64,000 bases of DNA from Amblyomma americanum. Its lineage: Eukaryota > Arthropoda > Arachnida > Ixodida > Ixodidae. The position numbers and the translations under genes are program-made. The notes below the pieces were generated by a model. That model was given only the letters and a program-made list of their open reading frames with translations, was not told the origin of the DNA and made no database searches. Shown piece by piece: positions 1-10,953 of this stretch (within the stretch, counting starts at the first letter, position 1; each line of letters starts with the position of its first letter). The stretch is from positions 75,511,850-75,575,849 of the forward strand of contig NC_135507.1 of the NCBI RefSeq assembly GCF_052857255.1. The letters run 5' to 3'.

Positions 1-1368
1 GTGAGCCACCTGTACATGCACGCCAGCATATTAGGCTTGGCAACCTTCGGAACTCAGTAAGGCAGCCTCTGCGTCTGTGTCTACCTCTAGTGCTAATGTG
101 ACGAACCGTACATTCATGTAGCCCCGAGTGCGTTCGTACGACCTGAAAGAACAGAAAACATGCGTTTAATTCAAGAAGGAAGCAATCAGAACAACCCCAG
201 ATGCGGAGGTAAACTTGGCTCGCAGAGCTACAGCATATTTAAGCTTCATGACAGGCTTGCGAGCACCACGCCACAGTCACAAATCGGCAAGTTATCCCAG
301 CTCTAAGAGGTCACAGTGGTCTGCAGAACACTGTCAACGTCAAAAAAGCGCATCTCGTGCTGTAGTTCCCGCGCAACCGAATCAGGAACAATAGGCAGGA
401 ATTCTCAGCTTGAATAGGATATATGTCAGCACGCAGCCCGTTTCGCTGCTGGCAAAAATGCACGTCACGGAAAAACCGGTGCTACCTACTCCAACTTCGA
501 CACTCCCCCCAGTAATTCAAGGCTGTGGTTTCAAAAGGCAAAGCCGACTGACAAGTTAAGGTTTTGACAAAACACATGCCGCATGTACCACTGTCAAGTA
601 CTCAATCCAAACAGTTTCACGCTTCAGAAAACCAACAATAGCCTCTAAAGCGTCATCAGCACTGTAGCCAGAAATCTCATTGGGCGTCTATACATTCACA
701 GAACGGGTTTGACACGCCTAGCGTAATACGCATGCGAGTTGTATGGACAGGGAGGTCAAGGAACAAAACAAAATAGATATTTACGTCGGTAAGATGCTTT
801 CAGGTGAAAAAAATGCAGGACAGAATAACGTCAACAAGGTGGAACAAACGATCTCTTGCAAAACTCTCACATGTGCAGCAATGCTCGCGAGCATGGCTCA
901 TTCGCAGGATGTTTCTTAAATAGTCCAACAACGTGAAATACAGGCGTAGCGATACTGGTCACAAAAGAGTATATACAAATATTACTATTATATATCATGC
1001 TTTTCACACAAGCATTCAGATACGTGTTACAGCTCGCAAAGAAATTCGTAAACATAAAGCACAGTGGAATATAGGATACAGCACAATGCACGTCAGTCTA
1101 ATACAAGTTGGTAAATATTATATCTTGAACACATCAGATCCAGCAAATAAAAGCTCTGCAACATTCAGAAATTTTAAAATAAATCTCGCACCGCGCAACT
1201 ATTAGCCTTCGCCCAATTCCTAAGTCCAAGGCTGCTGGAAACTCGACGGTGTATTTTCATTTTGAAAGATTTGACGCATAAAAAAATATTTGGCGATAGC
1301 GCAGCCGCCCCGAAGCACTATGTCCCCCCACGATGCTGGTTCTTTCCACGTGACAGGCGCGGCCGCAG
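1..1368. other. Region downstream of the M13 gene stop codon
   Basis: This AT-leaning stretch follows the stop codon of the minus-strand M13 gene and should contain its 3' UTR. I see no canonical AATAAA on the minus strand; the nearest variant is ATTAAA, read on the minus strand near 165-170. Short open frames here show no recognisable domain. Confidence 0.4.
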
Positions 1369-1765
1369 TTACGGGAACAGTTCGCAAAACTCGTTGGCGC
1401 GCATGCCGCTGCCTTTGGGACAGGAGAAGGCGTCGCTGAAGTGGCGCTGCACCCGCAGGACTTCGTGCCCCTTGCGCTGCCAGTAGGATCCACAGTGGCG
1501 GTACATGGCAGCCACGTAGAAGAGCTGCCGGGAGCGCAGGTCCTCCAGGCCTAACAGGTGCTTATCGGACTGGGAGCCACGCTGGGTGATGAAAGCTTTG
1601 TAGGAGGCCTCCATGCCGGCCACCTCCTCCACGTACTCCGAGCCGATGTTGCCGGCCACGCATTTGCGGAACTTTTCGGCCGCTTGGGGCAGCTCCGTGC
1701 GCGTGCCCAGAATGTAGAAGGCTTGCGCAGTGAGCACCGCCAGCGACGAACCCAGGGCGCCGAAC
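1369..1765 (-). CDS. M13 neprilysin-like protein, terminal coding exon (catalytic site lost)
   Basis: This exon encodes the end of an M13 (neprilysin/endothelin-converting-enzyme) ectodomain, normally a zinc endopeptidase of small extracellular peptides. The acceptor is GCGGCAG before 1765, and the stop codon is at 1369-1371. The first base completes the split Arg codon of exon 6427-6815. The opening FGALGSSLAVLTAQAFY aligns with the family block (Y/F)GG(I/L)G..(I/L)GHE(I/L)THGFD. The HExxH zinc ligands and base are therefore replaced by VLTAQ. The third-ligand motif ENxxD appears as EYVEE, so Glu is kept and Asp is replaced by Glu. The spacing between the two motifs is about 30 residues shorter than in neprilysin. 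The C-terminal His/Arg block (KGHEVLRVQRHF...AFSCP) is still recognisable, and the final CxxW is CELF. Membership is clear; loss of catalysis is inferred from the missing residues. Confidence 0.85.
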
Positions 1766-1973
1766 CTGCCGCATGCATGGCAGGGATCCACGTTCCACTG
1801 TTAGTGGCAAAACCTCAGACAACCACCCTTCGAAGGGTTCTGAACGACGTTCAGCTCACCCTACTAATGCGCTGCAACTCCTGGTGGCTTGATACAGCTA
1901 AAGAAAGGGCCACGAGTTGGGCTTCTACCGCACGAGGCGGATTTAGGGTTGCTTGACGCGGAATTTATCTCTG

Positions 1974-2187
1974 ATAATAATAATTGTTTTTTTAGGGGGA
2001 AAGGAAATGGCGCAGTATCTGTCTCATATATCGTTGGACACCTGAACCGCGCCGTAAGGGAAGGGTAAAGGAGGGAGCGAAAGAAGAAAGGAAGAGAGAG
2101 GTGCCGTAGTGGAGGGCTCCGGTATAATTTCGACCACCTGGGGATCTTTAACGTGCACTGACATCGCACAGCACACGGGCGCCTTGG
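1974..2187 (-). repeat. Ruka-type tRNA SINE, head-truncated
   Basis: It starts at the (TAA)n side and carries the body blocks ATGGCGCAGTATCTGTCTC and GGGATCTTTAACGTGCACTG. It stops at GGGCGCCTTGG before the tRNA-like head. It lies in the last M13 intron. Confidence 0.85.
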
Positions 2188-2191
2188 CAAC

Positions 2192-2262
2192 GGTTTGGTC
2201 CGATACCCTTTTCCCAAGCATCTCACAGTCGAGCACCAGGCCGAGGGACATCTTGTACCCTC
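2192..2262 (-). repeat. Fragment of a second tRNA-SINE family
   Basis: The blocks CCCAAGCATCTCACAG and CACCAGGCCGAGGG match the body of the fuller copy at 32440-32700. It abuts the truncated Ruka copy directly. Confidence 0.6.
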
Positions 2263-2600
2263 TAAAAAAATTAATGTGGATTAGCTCAGCTAATCCAGGA
2301 TATACAAAGCGAAAAATGTCGGTGTTCACTGCGTTCATTGGCGTTGGCGTTGACAATGTTCTAGACGGCGATGGCTTTGAGGAAAATTAGGGCGCAGGCT
2401 TTTGAAGTTCGACACCGACGCCACGTACATGAAAGCGAGATTGAGATCTCCACTGAGCCACGTATCCGGTTGTGCGCCTTTCCTTTCGTGAAAATGAACG
2501 GCATTTGCAAAGTTGTCAGCGCCAATGAACTCTATGAACGCCGTCGGCTCACTTGTTTTGTTTGGTTTTTGAGGAAAGGAAATGGCACAGTAACGTCTCA
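2255..2600. repeat. Dispersed repeat, uninterrupted copy
   Basis: It shares GATATACAAAGCGA, GGTTGTGCGCCTTTCCTTTC and GAACGCCGTCG with 4235-5260. There the same sequence is split by a LINE. The family is not recognised, and no terminal repeats are evident. Confidence 0.5.
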
Positions 2601-2660
2601 CACATCTCGGTGGACACCCGAACCGCGCTGTAAAGGAAGGAGGGAGGGAAAGAAGAGAAA
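2563..2660 (-). repeat. Ruka SINE tail fragment
   Basis: Only the tail-side body remains: TTTTTGAGGAAAGGAAATGG and the CCCGAACCGCGC block. It is embedded at the end of the dispersed repeat. Confidence 0.6.
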
Positions 2661-3099
2661 ACTGAAAATTGAAAGTTGTATTTTGAGGGAAGGCGCGGAG
2701 CTGCGTAGCGGAGGAACACCTGTGGCTCAGCGCATGCGCAGGAGTGACTAGGGAGCGAGAGAGAGAAAAATATCCGCGGTGAGGCGCGCGTTGTGACGTC
2801 ATGTGCCTCCTCGAAGCACCGCCACGGCGAAATCGTAAATTCGCGGCCGGTAAAGCTTTCGCTTTAAAAAGGAAGGCGCATAACTGGCTCCCTGGGGCAG
2901 TGGACGCCTCAATCGCGCTATGAGGAACGTGTTGGTGGAAAGAGATGTGGGCTGCATGCGTTAGCGCTGACATCGTTGTGGCAGACACGCGGCACTGCAG
3001 CAATAGGCCGCAGCGTTCAGTCGGTGGTCAACCTCTCTCGATCAACCATTTACTGCCACAGGGTGGGTGTAAGGTGGGCGCACTGCCCATCCACAGCCC

Positions 3100-3810
3100 A
3101 GAACGCGCTCCCTGAAGACAACAGACCCCGCAGTTGCCGAAGAAGCGGCCGTGGCCCTTGCACTCGCACAGCCGAGCATGTACACCGTGGTCACCGACTC
3201 AAAGACTGCCTACGGAAGCTTCCGCAGGGGAGTAATCTCCTCCGCGGCCCGAGCCATTCTATCCAAGTGCAAGCCTCCGAGAAGAGCCATAGAGCTCGTG
3301 TGGGTCCCGGCTCACTCGCAGGTAGCAGGCAACATCGTCGCCGACTACCATGCCCGAGAAATGATCCGGGCTGAGCACGAGCCGGAAGAGCTACCGCACC
3401 CGGCCACCAGCTTTCGGGACATTACACGGATGTACCGCGAGGAAAGGTGCAGACTGCCAGAACCGCACCCCAAACTCACCAGGCAACAACAGACGATCCT
3501 GCGTCGAGCGCAGGCGGGATCGCTTGCGCATCCCGTACTGATGAACCGCATGTACCCTGCGGAACACGATATGCTCTGTCCTTTTTGCAAACGAGAAAAG
3601 GGCACCGTGCCGCACGTCTTGGCAGAGTGCACAAAACTCAAGACCCCCCCTCCTCCCCTTACCGCCAACACCCCCAATCCCCAACCCCTTGAGCGATGGG
3701 AGACCTTGTTATCCAGCCTCGCCCTACCGATTCAGCTCGCACTGACGGACAGGGGTCAGGAGCTGCTGGAAACATATCGGTCCCGTAAATCGGGAACCAC
3801 CCCGTCTTAG
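3100..3810 (+). mobile_element. I-clade-like LINE, 3' ORF remnant (RNase H and C-terminal Cys/His domain)
   Basis: A 220-codon frame (3151-3810) encodes the second half of an RNase H fold. VVTDSKTAY holds one catalytic Asp, followed by WVPAHSQVAGN with VADYHARE. A Cys/His motif, CPFCKREKGTVPHVLAEC, follows, as found at the end of arthropod LINE ORF2 proteins. Coding resemblance continues upstream in the same frame (EEAAVALALA, the RNase H Glu helix), so the Met at 3151 is not a real start. The reverse transcriptase and endonuclease are absent, so this is a 5'-truncated dead copy in the last M13 intron. Confidence 0.75.
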
Positions 3811-3892
3811 CTTCCTATGTGACTGCTCCGTCGTGCACAAGAATATTACTGAAAATTTACCTTTTTGCTTATAGTATATATGGACAAATATA

Positions 3893-4140
3893 ACTTTTTT
3901 TGTGGAAAGTAAATGGCGCAGTATCTGTCTCATATATCGTTGGACACCTGGACCGCGCCTAAGGGAATGGATAAAGGAGGGAGTGAAAGAAGGAAGGTGG
4001 TGGAGGTCTCCGGAATAATTTTGACCACCTGGGGATCTTTAACGTGCACTGACATCGCGCCTTAGCGTTTTGCCTCCATAAAAACGCAGAACTCCAGATC
4101 AGTATGCGAGCGCCTTAACCACTGAGCCACCGTGGCGGGT
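3893..4140 (-). repeat. Ruka SINE with internal deletion
   Basis: Tail, body and tRNA-like head (ending CACTGAGCCACCGTGGCGGG) are present. About 60 bp are missing between the CACTGACATCGC block and the head, and the B box is lost. Confidence 0.8.
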
Positions 4141-4144
4141 TGGA

Positions 4145-5300
4145 AAATTGGTTTTAACGCGACAGCATTAAGGAACTCGTGTAGCAGAAAAGCCGCGGTG
4201 TCGTCGGCGGCGTTGGCCGTGAGCGAAAAAAATTAATTTGGATTAGCCCAGCTTTTCCAAGATATACAAAGCGAGGTCTCCATTCACCCACGGAGCCGGT
4301 TGTGCGCCTTTCCTTTCGTGAAAATGAACGGCCTTTGCAAAGTTGACAAAAACGCTTCTTAATGATACCTGTGTGGTATATGTAGATGCGGCAGATTCTT
4401 CGGTTGACAAGATGGTAGCTGTGGTCACCACGGAACGTGGTACACTCATAACTGGGGGCACTATACGCACTCAGCACCCACATGTTGGAGAAGAAACAGC
4501 CATCGCTCTAGCCATTGTGAGATCCTCGGCAGAAACCATTGTCAGCGACTCAAAATTGGCTATACGTAACTACACGTTTGGAAGAATCTCCCCACAAGCA
4601 GCACGGATTCTGCTAAAGTATCAGCCCACGCGGCGCATTCGCCTAATCTGGACGCCTGCTCATGCTTCCCTTGCTGGTAATGAGGCGGCTCATAACCTAG
4701 CTCGAGAACTGTCCCGCCGAGCTGGGCAGTGCAGCCCACCCGCCCTATACTCTGGCAAGGACAGGTTGTTTTCTTACAGAGAAATCCTGCAGCACTACAG
4801 GCTTGCAAGACTCAGATTCCCCCCAGCAGATAAAACGCTCTCCAAGCAACAGGCCAAAGCCTGGCGTAAACTTCAAACTAACACCTATCCAAATCCCCAA
4901 TTGTGTAGCTTCTATTCGGAAGGACTCTACTCAAACAAATGCAAAAATTGTGATGCGAAAGCCGATCTAAATCATATGATCTGGAACTGCCCGCAGTCCC
5001 TACCCGCGAGTCACTTCATTACCGACTCTGCTCATTGGGAGGCTCTATTGCTCAGCCCCGACCCGGGGATACAGATCAAGCTCCTCCAGCTGGCTGAAGA
5101 CGCCGCCGCTGCCCCAGGGATAGCGGCCGCCGTTTAAGCGGGGGGCGACTTTGTGTCGCTCCTCTATATTCGCTGGAAATAAAGTTTCACAACCAACCGT
5201 CAATGAACTCCATGAACGCCGTCGACTCACTTGTTTGGTTTTTGAGGAAAGGAAATTGCACAGTAAGCGTCTCACATATCTCGGTGGACAGATATATCTC
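4145..5300. repeat. Dispersed repeat, copy split by a LINE
   Basis: The left part (4145-4340) and right part (5198-5260) match the continuous copy at 2452-2600. The break falls between GCAAAGTTG and CAATGAACTCC. The start TTTTAACGCGACAGCATTAA resembles the end of the repeat at 49420. Confidence 0.5.
4343..5190 (+). mobile_element. I-clade-like LINE, 3' fragment with RNase H and poly(A) signal
   Basis: The open frame 4343-5137 (264 codons) covers an RNase H domain with YVDAA, GEETAIALAI and SDSKLA, giving Asp, Glu and Asp. The block WTPAHASLAGNEAAH follows, where the usual last catalytic Asp of GNExAD is His. A terminal zinc motif, CKNCDAKADLNHMIWNC, comes next. An AATAAA lies at 5178-5183, shortly before homology to the surrounding repeat resumes. 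Its sequence differs clearly from the copy at 3151-3810, so it is a different family. The long intact frame suggests a fairly recent 5'-truncated insertion, but the Asp-to-His change would disable RNase H. Confidence 0.8.
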
Positions 5301-5315
5301 GGTGGACAGAACCCC
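5235..5315 (-). repeat. Ruka SINE tail fragment
   Basis: TTTTTGAGGAAAGGAAATTG and a duplicated ATATCTCGGTGGACAG mark a short degraded tail piece. Confidence 0.5.
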
Positions 5316-5461
5316 GCAGCGTAGGTAGTGTGACTAGAGCAACCGTTTTGGATGATGATGGTGGGGGGTTCGACTCCCAGTGCCGCCGGGTGCCTACCGG
5401 TTTTTCCAATGAGTATACAAGCCTTCCCCTGGCCCAGAGCACGGCTTCGATGGGGGTAATA
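5316..5461 (+). repeat. Second tRNA-SINE family, degraded copy
   Basis: It carries a B-box-like GGGTTCGACTCC followed by CAGTGCCGCCGGGTGCC and CCTTCCCCTGGCCCAGAGCA. In reverse complement these match 32570-32660. Confidence 0.6.
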
Positions 5462-6426
5462 TGCTTACGGGCTAGTGTAATTGACCCAATTTAGTAATTG
5501 ATCCAAAGAGGCGGAAGACAGTCGGGCAGGCACATTAGAAGCGGAATTGGCGTGGTTGAGATGACCGCAACTAGCCAAGAACAGCGTTCAACTGCAGATT
5601 ATTCAGAGAGAAATTTGAACTTCAGTGGACGTAGACAGCCCGGTTATGATGATGCATTCAGGCTGCTTTGCCAACAAATATTTTCAGGGCGCTGCAACTA
5701 TACATTCGTAAGCAAGACAGCAATGTAGCGCGTTATTCACACGAACGAAATATACATTCGTATTCTCTGGGCCATTCATTGTGGCAAAGAGCATATAGAA
5801 CACGACGGACTAGGAAACATTGAGTACGCATGACACGTGCTTACTATCAACTGAGGCTTTATTCACCAAACATATCATTTAAATAGAAAAAGAACGCACA
5901 AGATATATGACATGACAAGCGATCATACATAAAAGGAAAAGATAAGTTATGTGCAGTCATCAAGAACCTGGCATATGGTTTTCTTCAGTCACTTCCCGAG
6001 TTGCCCTATCTTTATGCATACAAAGTTCTTGTGAGCACGATCAAGCTCTACAGTGCAGTAGGCCTTGCAACTCTCAGTTATCCGTTAGATGAGAGTGTAG
6101 GTTATCCTCTGCTCGCTCCTTGAAAGATGCACACAAATACCCTTCAAGTTTTCCTTTCTTGCACGATCCCCTTGTCATGCAGTATCGTATTTTTTTTTCT
6201 TTTTAAACGAACTGTGCAAAAAAAAAAGCCTCAGCTGAGAGTACGCGATTACCTTGTGTTCTTCTTGTTTCCTAGTCCTTCGTCTCCTGGTGTTGTTTAC
6301 TCCCCCCCCCCCCCCCCCCCCGTGAGTCGATACCAGCTCGCCCGGCTTACGTACGGCAACACTAACCCGCATTCTGAGGGTATTAACGTTAGTGGTGATA
6401 ACAGAGGCGCATCTGTCCAGACTCAC
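5462..6426. other. M13 intron sequence without recognised features
   Basis: No coding or repeat family is recognised apart from a 20-bp C homopolymer at 6302-6321. Confidence 0.5.
6302..6321. repeat. (C)20 homopolymer
   Basis: Twenty consecutive C residues lie about 105 bp from the 5' splice site of M13 exon 6427-6815. The length is prone to sequencing error. Confidence 0.95.
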
Positions 6427-6815
6427 CTCATGGACAGCGGCACGTCGGGCACGTAGAAGGGAAAGTTGACGGCCAACGGAAGCATCGAGTAAGCCATGGT
6501 GCCGGTTTGGCTGTCTATGCTCGAATAGAAGAGGCTCGACCGGTAGAGATGCGCGGACAGCCTGCGCGCCTTGACCATCTCCGCGAAGTCTGGACTGTCG
6601 TGGAGGAAGACTTCCATCTTGCGCAGGTCCTCTGGGAAATTGCGGCCGATGTCAGGCGCCACGGCAAACTTGGCGTTCAGCTCGGAGCTCTGCGATCCGT
6701 CCAGGAACTCGAAGAGGCGAGTGGTGTTGCTCCAGTCGTAAGTGCTGCGGGTCAGTGTCTGGAAGTAGGCCAGACGGATGGACCGAGCCATCTCGGCCAC
6801 GTCGGAGCGAGTCTC
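6427..6815 (-). CDS. M13 neprilysin-like protein, internal exon before the active-site exon
   Basis: The acceptor is CGCTGCGCAG before GAGACT, and the donor is ATGAG/GTGAGT. The exon starts in phase 0 and ends after two bases of an Arg codon that exon 1369-1765 completes. ETRSDVAEMARSIRLAYFQ and DWSNTTR match the family region (eMi..ir.aF...l..l.WMd..T). The end, MLPLAVNFPFYVPDVP, matches the block (ivFPagiLqpPfyd) just before the zinc-binding helix. The substrate-positioning NA(F/Y)Y motif expected a few residues earlier is not recognisable, which fits a protein that has lost peptidase function. Confidence 0.88.
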
Positions 6816-7159
6816 CTGCGCAGCGAGCGAGTGCAGTGGGTAGAGTTGGACAGACGCGCTGAAAGACAGTTCGCACAAGCATCCCATTCTTCGATGCACC
6901 GACCCCGCTTACGACTTCCACATGACGCGTGACCACGGCCTAAGAATATATTGTGCGCGTAACCAATAAGGAACCCAAGCTGGAGTTAGCTCCGCGACGC
7001 TAGCGCTGCAATTCTCCCCTGGTGGAGGGACGCGACACGACAAGAGCGCAAAGGCTGCCGGCAACAACACCCTCTCATTCGGCGCAGCAGCCCGTACACT
7101 CAAAACATGACACGCTCTGCGGACTGTGCTCCATCATGAACTAATCACACACGCAACCT

Positions 7160-7402
7160 GGACACATTTATGATTGTGTAAATAGTTTGTACATATTACT
7201 TGTCCCCCTATCCTCTCTTCCTGTCCCCTCACCTCTTTCATTTCATTTCTCCATTCTGCCTGCTATCCTTCATTTCCGCTGCCCCAGCTCAGGTGCTTCA
7301 GTATCGATGGCAGCTGCCGGGAGTAGTAAAAATCTTATCCTTCGCTTTTATTGTTATTTTAATAAACCAGTGCTACTACTTCTACTCTGCGGAGCGTGTA
7401 CG
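7160..7402 (+). mobile_element. LINE 3' UTR fragment
   Basis: It matches, in opposite orientation, the 3' end of the LINE at 14403-15085. Shared blocks include ACTTGTCCCC, CTGCCTGCTATCCTTCATTT and GTGCTTCAGTATCGATGGCA. No coding part is left. Confidence 0.7.
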
Positions 7403-8164
7403 CTGAGAGAAAGAGGCAGGCACGTACAAAACTGGCATTTTTCACCAAAGAAGTAGGGTCTGTCATTTTAGTGCGCTAGCCCTAGACAGAGTTGTGCGTA
7501 ACCCGTTACAAGTAATTGGCTAGTTGCAATCAAGTACATTTCCTTGTATTATTGTAATCAAGCGTTTACTTTTAGAAACGCTAACGTTCCGGGTATTTCA
7601 GTTACTTTTCTTTGCTGTAATTGGTTAGTGGTAACCAGTTACTTTTTTTCCGAAACAAATTTGAACCAGCAGTACAGATTTGAGAACCTCAACCTGACGG
7701 CAAACACTGATGCTAGCGGTGATGTTTACTTCGTGACGGAGCGACAATGGACCGGCAGCGTTTAAAAGCATCGCACGCGATCAAGTCTGGACCACAAACG
7801 GGTCTCCACCGTCTTCTACAGCAGTTCTCGCCCCGAGAAATGTCACGTCACCGCTCTGAGGGGACACCCCCCCCCCTCCCCCCCTTTCCATCCTGTCATA
7901 TGGATCCGAGGCTTCCGCACAAAGCACAGAGCAACAATGGAGCGTGGCGCTTTATAGAGGATTTGGGCACTATAGCATCGAAGAATTGCGCAACTACGAG
8001 CTGGTGGCGAATGTTAAAATGCTGTCCTTCCCTCCAGTGCATACACTGAGATAGTATTCAGAGTAGCTGCTGATCTCTCAACGAGGAAATGTAGGGAACT
8101 TAGCAATGATAAATTCTAAACACAACTGCTCTGAGAAATTAGCAACCTGTAACAGAATGTCTAG
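7403..8164. other. M13 intron with a possible hAT-like terminus
   Basis: CAGAGTTGTGCGTAACCCGT at 7489-7508 begins a stretch rich in TAATTG/AGTTAC units (7500-7660). That resembles the ends of some hAT elements. No partner terminus was found. A C-rich run lies at 7866-7885. Confidence 0.3.
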
Positions 8165-8170
8165 TTCGAT

Positions 8171-8342
8171 CAAGGTTCGCTCCAGGCCGTGGCGGTAGCA
8201 TTTTGATGGAGGCGAAACGATAAGAGGCCCGGGTACTTTGCGATGTTAGCGCACGTTAAAGGACCCCAGGTGGCCGAAATTATCCGGAGCCTTCCACTAT
8301 ATCGTCTCTCGTAGGCTGTGTCGTTTTGGGAGGTGAAACCCT
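8171..8342 (+). repeat. tRNA-SINE related to Ruka (alternative tail), fragment
   Basis: TTTTGATGGAGGCGAAACG, CACGTTAAAGGACCCCAGG and CGTCTCTCGTAGGC match the body of the copies at 46076 and 47283. The tRNA head is lost. Confidence 0.65.
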
Positions 8343-8861
8343 GCCATTGAGCATAAATATAAAACAAGGAGGAAGGTGAAAAAAAAACCTGAAACTTTGA
8401 CATTTCTTTGTCAAGTTTATGTTCTTACCGTAGTCATTCCAACAATTTTCTAACTTTTCCAGAAGATAAAGAAGCCGATAAAAATATTTATGAGATCAGA
8501 AAACGTAACGCGTGTAGGCAAAAAAAATTCTAAATTTTAGAAAATTTGCTTGTGGAGTCATATTCAGCCATCAATTGCACTGTGAGGTGCTCCAAGTAAA
8601 GATGTTAAAGATAGTAAGTTGCACAGTATAATTAAATTGCATTTATATCTGGAAGTTTAGTCGTGACAATTTTTGGTTTAAGCGAGAAAATAATTTTTAA
8701 CTTGAGTCCATGCGTAGAACCTCATCTTTGCTCCGTGTTTGCTCTTCACTGCAGCACACTTTCATTGCAGGCTGCAAATAAACACAGAAGCAACACTCCA
8801 CTGCGCGATTAAAATGTTGTGCTCTGGTTGGGCGCTGCTAGCTTCGGCAGTACAAGAATAT
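8343..8861. other. AT-rich M13 intron sequence
   Basis: I recognise nothing in this stretch. Short frames have no domain signal. Confidence 0.4.
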
Positions 8862-9010
8862 TGTAACGTGATGTGCACACCAAAAGGGAAAAATATATTT
8901 ACAGGGAAACAGCTTACAGCCACGCAGCCGAACAACCGGGCACGCGAAGCCCAGCCGCAGAAACGCACTTCGTCCTCTTCGCGTTCCAAGCGCGAGCGCA
9001 CCCGGCGGCA
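8862..9010 (-). mobile_element. Ty3/gypsy family 1, truncated LTR
   Basis: The LTR 3' end (ending CGTTACA on the minus strand) matches the fuller LTR at 11504-11726. About 75-100 bp of its 5' part are missing, so it joins the sequence after the integrase stop codon directly. Confidence 0.7.
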
Positions 9011-9027
9011 AAAGCACCGTCCCGGTG

Positions 9028-9684
9028 CTAAGTGGATGATGTAGCAGGCGTGTGGTACGGTTTGAGACGGACTACATGAACGACGTCAGTCAAAGGGCTA
9101 GTGGACGACGTCGGAGCATGAAGAGGTGTAATCTCGTAGGTCACGTCGGTCACCTGACGGAGAACTCGATAAGGGCCACTGTACTGACGTAGAAGTTTCT
9201 CAGAGAGACCTACACGGCGAGAAGGAGACCAAAGGAGGACGAGTGAGCCCGGCGGATAGTGTACTGGGCGATGCCGGCGGTCGTAAACTGACTTCTGGTA
9301 GGTCTGAGATGCGGTGAGCCGGTCTCGGGCGATTTCACGGGCCATAGTTGCTCGGGAGATGGCGTCACGTGCATACTCTGAGGTCGAGGCAGTAGAACTC
9401 GGTAGTAATGTATCCAATGGCAGCGCAGGATGCCGACCAAACAGAAGGTAGAAAGGAGAATAGCCGGTGGTATCATGCCGCGACGAATTATAAGCAAATG
9501 TTACATAAGGCAAGGCAACGTCCCAATCGCGGTGGTCGGGCGAGACATACATGGATAGCATATCGGTCAGAGTCCTGTTGAGGCGCTCGGTAAGCCCGTT
9601 CGTCTGGGGATGGTAAGCTGTAGTGAGCTTATGCTGCGTGCCACAGGACCGGAGGATATCGTCAACTACTCGGGACAAAAAGTA
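9028..9684 (-). mobile_element. Ty3/gypsy family 1 integrase, C-terminal part
   Basis: The frame begins inside the integrase core and runs through AYHPQTNGLTERLNRTL with the third catalytic Glu. It continues to a GPY/F-type module (YSGPYRVLR) and a stop at 9028. A hairpin-like CACCGGGACGGTGC follows the stop. The N-terminal zinc domain and the first two catalytic Asp are missing. At about 9684 the sequence changes abruptly to protease-RT in the opposite orientation. Confidence 0.85.
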
Positions 9685-10853
9685 GCGGCCGCCATACTTC
9701 TGTGCTCTTCACTGTCCTCGAACACTGCCCTCATGACATCATTCTCGGCCTTGACTTTCTCACCGACCATTCCGCCCTTATAGATTGCGCCACAAGCATC
9801 GTTCAACTCGCTCTACCTGTTCCTTCAGAGCCACCGGATCCAATTGTTCACCGACTGTGCACCGCCGACTTTGTCCGCCTGGACCCCGATGCCGCCACTT
9901 ATGTCCGTTTCTCCTCTGTCCCGCCAGTTCCCGATGGTGACTACATCATTACTCCGGTTCCTGATGTGCCCTTTACACGCAGTGTTGCCCTTGCGCATAC
10001 AGTTGTCACCATGTCGGCAAATCAAGCGTCCTTTCCGGTTCTCAACTTTGCCTCTTACGTTCAGCCGCTCCCACAAGGTATGTCGCTCGCCACGCTGTGC
10101 CCTGCTGCCGAATGCGTCGTATCGGCGGTGAGAAGCGTCCCACCCTCGTCGAACTGCCGCGACTCTGACGTCCCACCACCTGATGAATATGCAAAAATGA
10201 TTGCTGCTGACCTCTTACCAGGGCAAGCTCACGACCTTCGGTATCTTCTGTCGTCTTTTCGCGACATCTTTGACTTCGATGACCGCCCTTTGGCTCGAAC
10301 ATCTGTGGTCACGCATCGCATCAACACCGGTGACGCAGCTCCTATTCACAGACGACCCTACAGAGTGTCCAGTACAGAACGCACCATCATACAGCAAGAG
10401 GTGGACAAGATGCTCAGTAAAGACATCATAGAGCCCTCGTCGAGCCCTTGGGCCTCACCAGTTGTGCTGGTTAAAAAGAAGGACGGCAGCTGGCGCTTTT
10501 GTGTTGATTACCGGCACCTAAACAACATAACAAAAAAAGACGTCTATCCACTCCCAAGAATAGACGATGCTTTGGACTGCCTTCACGGAGCCAAATTTTT
10601 CTCTTCAATTGACCTTCGGTCCGGGTATTGGCAAATCTCTGTTGATGACAATGACAGCGAAACGACGGCATTCGTCACACCGGACGGCTTATATCAGTTT
10701 AAAGTTATGCCATTCGGTCTCTGTAATGCGCCAGCTACCTTCGAAAGAATGATGGACTCCTTGCTTCGCGGCTTTAAATGGTCCCCATGTCTATGTTACC
10801 TCGACGATGTTGTGGTTTTTTCGCCCACGTTTACCCCGCACCTCCACCAATAA
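9685..10853 (+). mobile_element. Ty3/gypsy family 1 protease end and reverse transcriptase, partial
   Basis: The frame opens near the protease C-terminus (DIILGLDFL). It continues through the RT fingers and palm: SPWASPVVLVKKKDGSWRF, VDYRHLN, DLRSGYWQ and MPFGLCNAPATF. The catalytic box is YLDDVVVFS. It stops at PHLHQ, just after the catalytic box, where LTR sequence begins. RT connection, RNase H and integrase are missing. Orientation is opposite to the integrase and gag pieces on either side, which indicates rearrangement. Confidence 0.88.
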
Positions 10854-10953
10854 TGTAACGTGAAGATGTGCACACCAAAAGGGAAAAATATATTTACAGG
10901 GAAACAGCTTACAGCCACGCAGCCGAACAACCGGGCACGCGAAGCCCAGCCGC
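10854..10953 (-). mobile_element. Ty3/gypsy family 1, LTR 3' fragment
   Basis: It is nearly identical to 11504-11603. It sits between the RT piece and the gag piece and breaks off in CCCAGCCGCA, where gag coding sequence starts. Confidence 0.8.

Noticed and set aside
867..1205. Overlapping frames on both strands near the left edge
   Set aside because: Low-complexity composition, no domain, and no splice sites in phase with the M13 exons.
1551..1822. Alternative frames over the last M13 exon
   Set aside because: They are shadows of the true frame, which alone joins in phase and matches M13 sequence.
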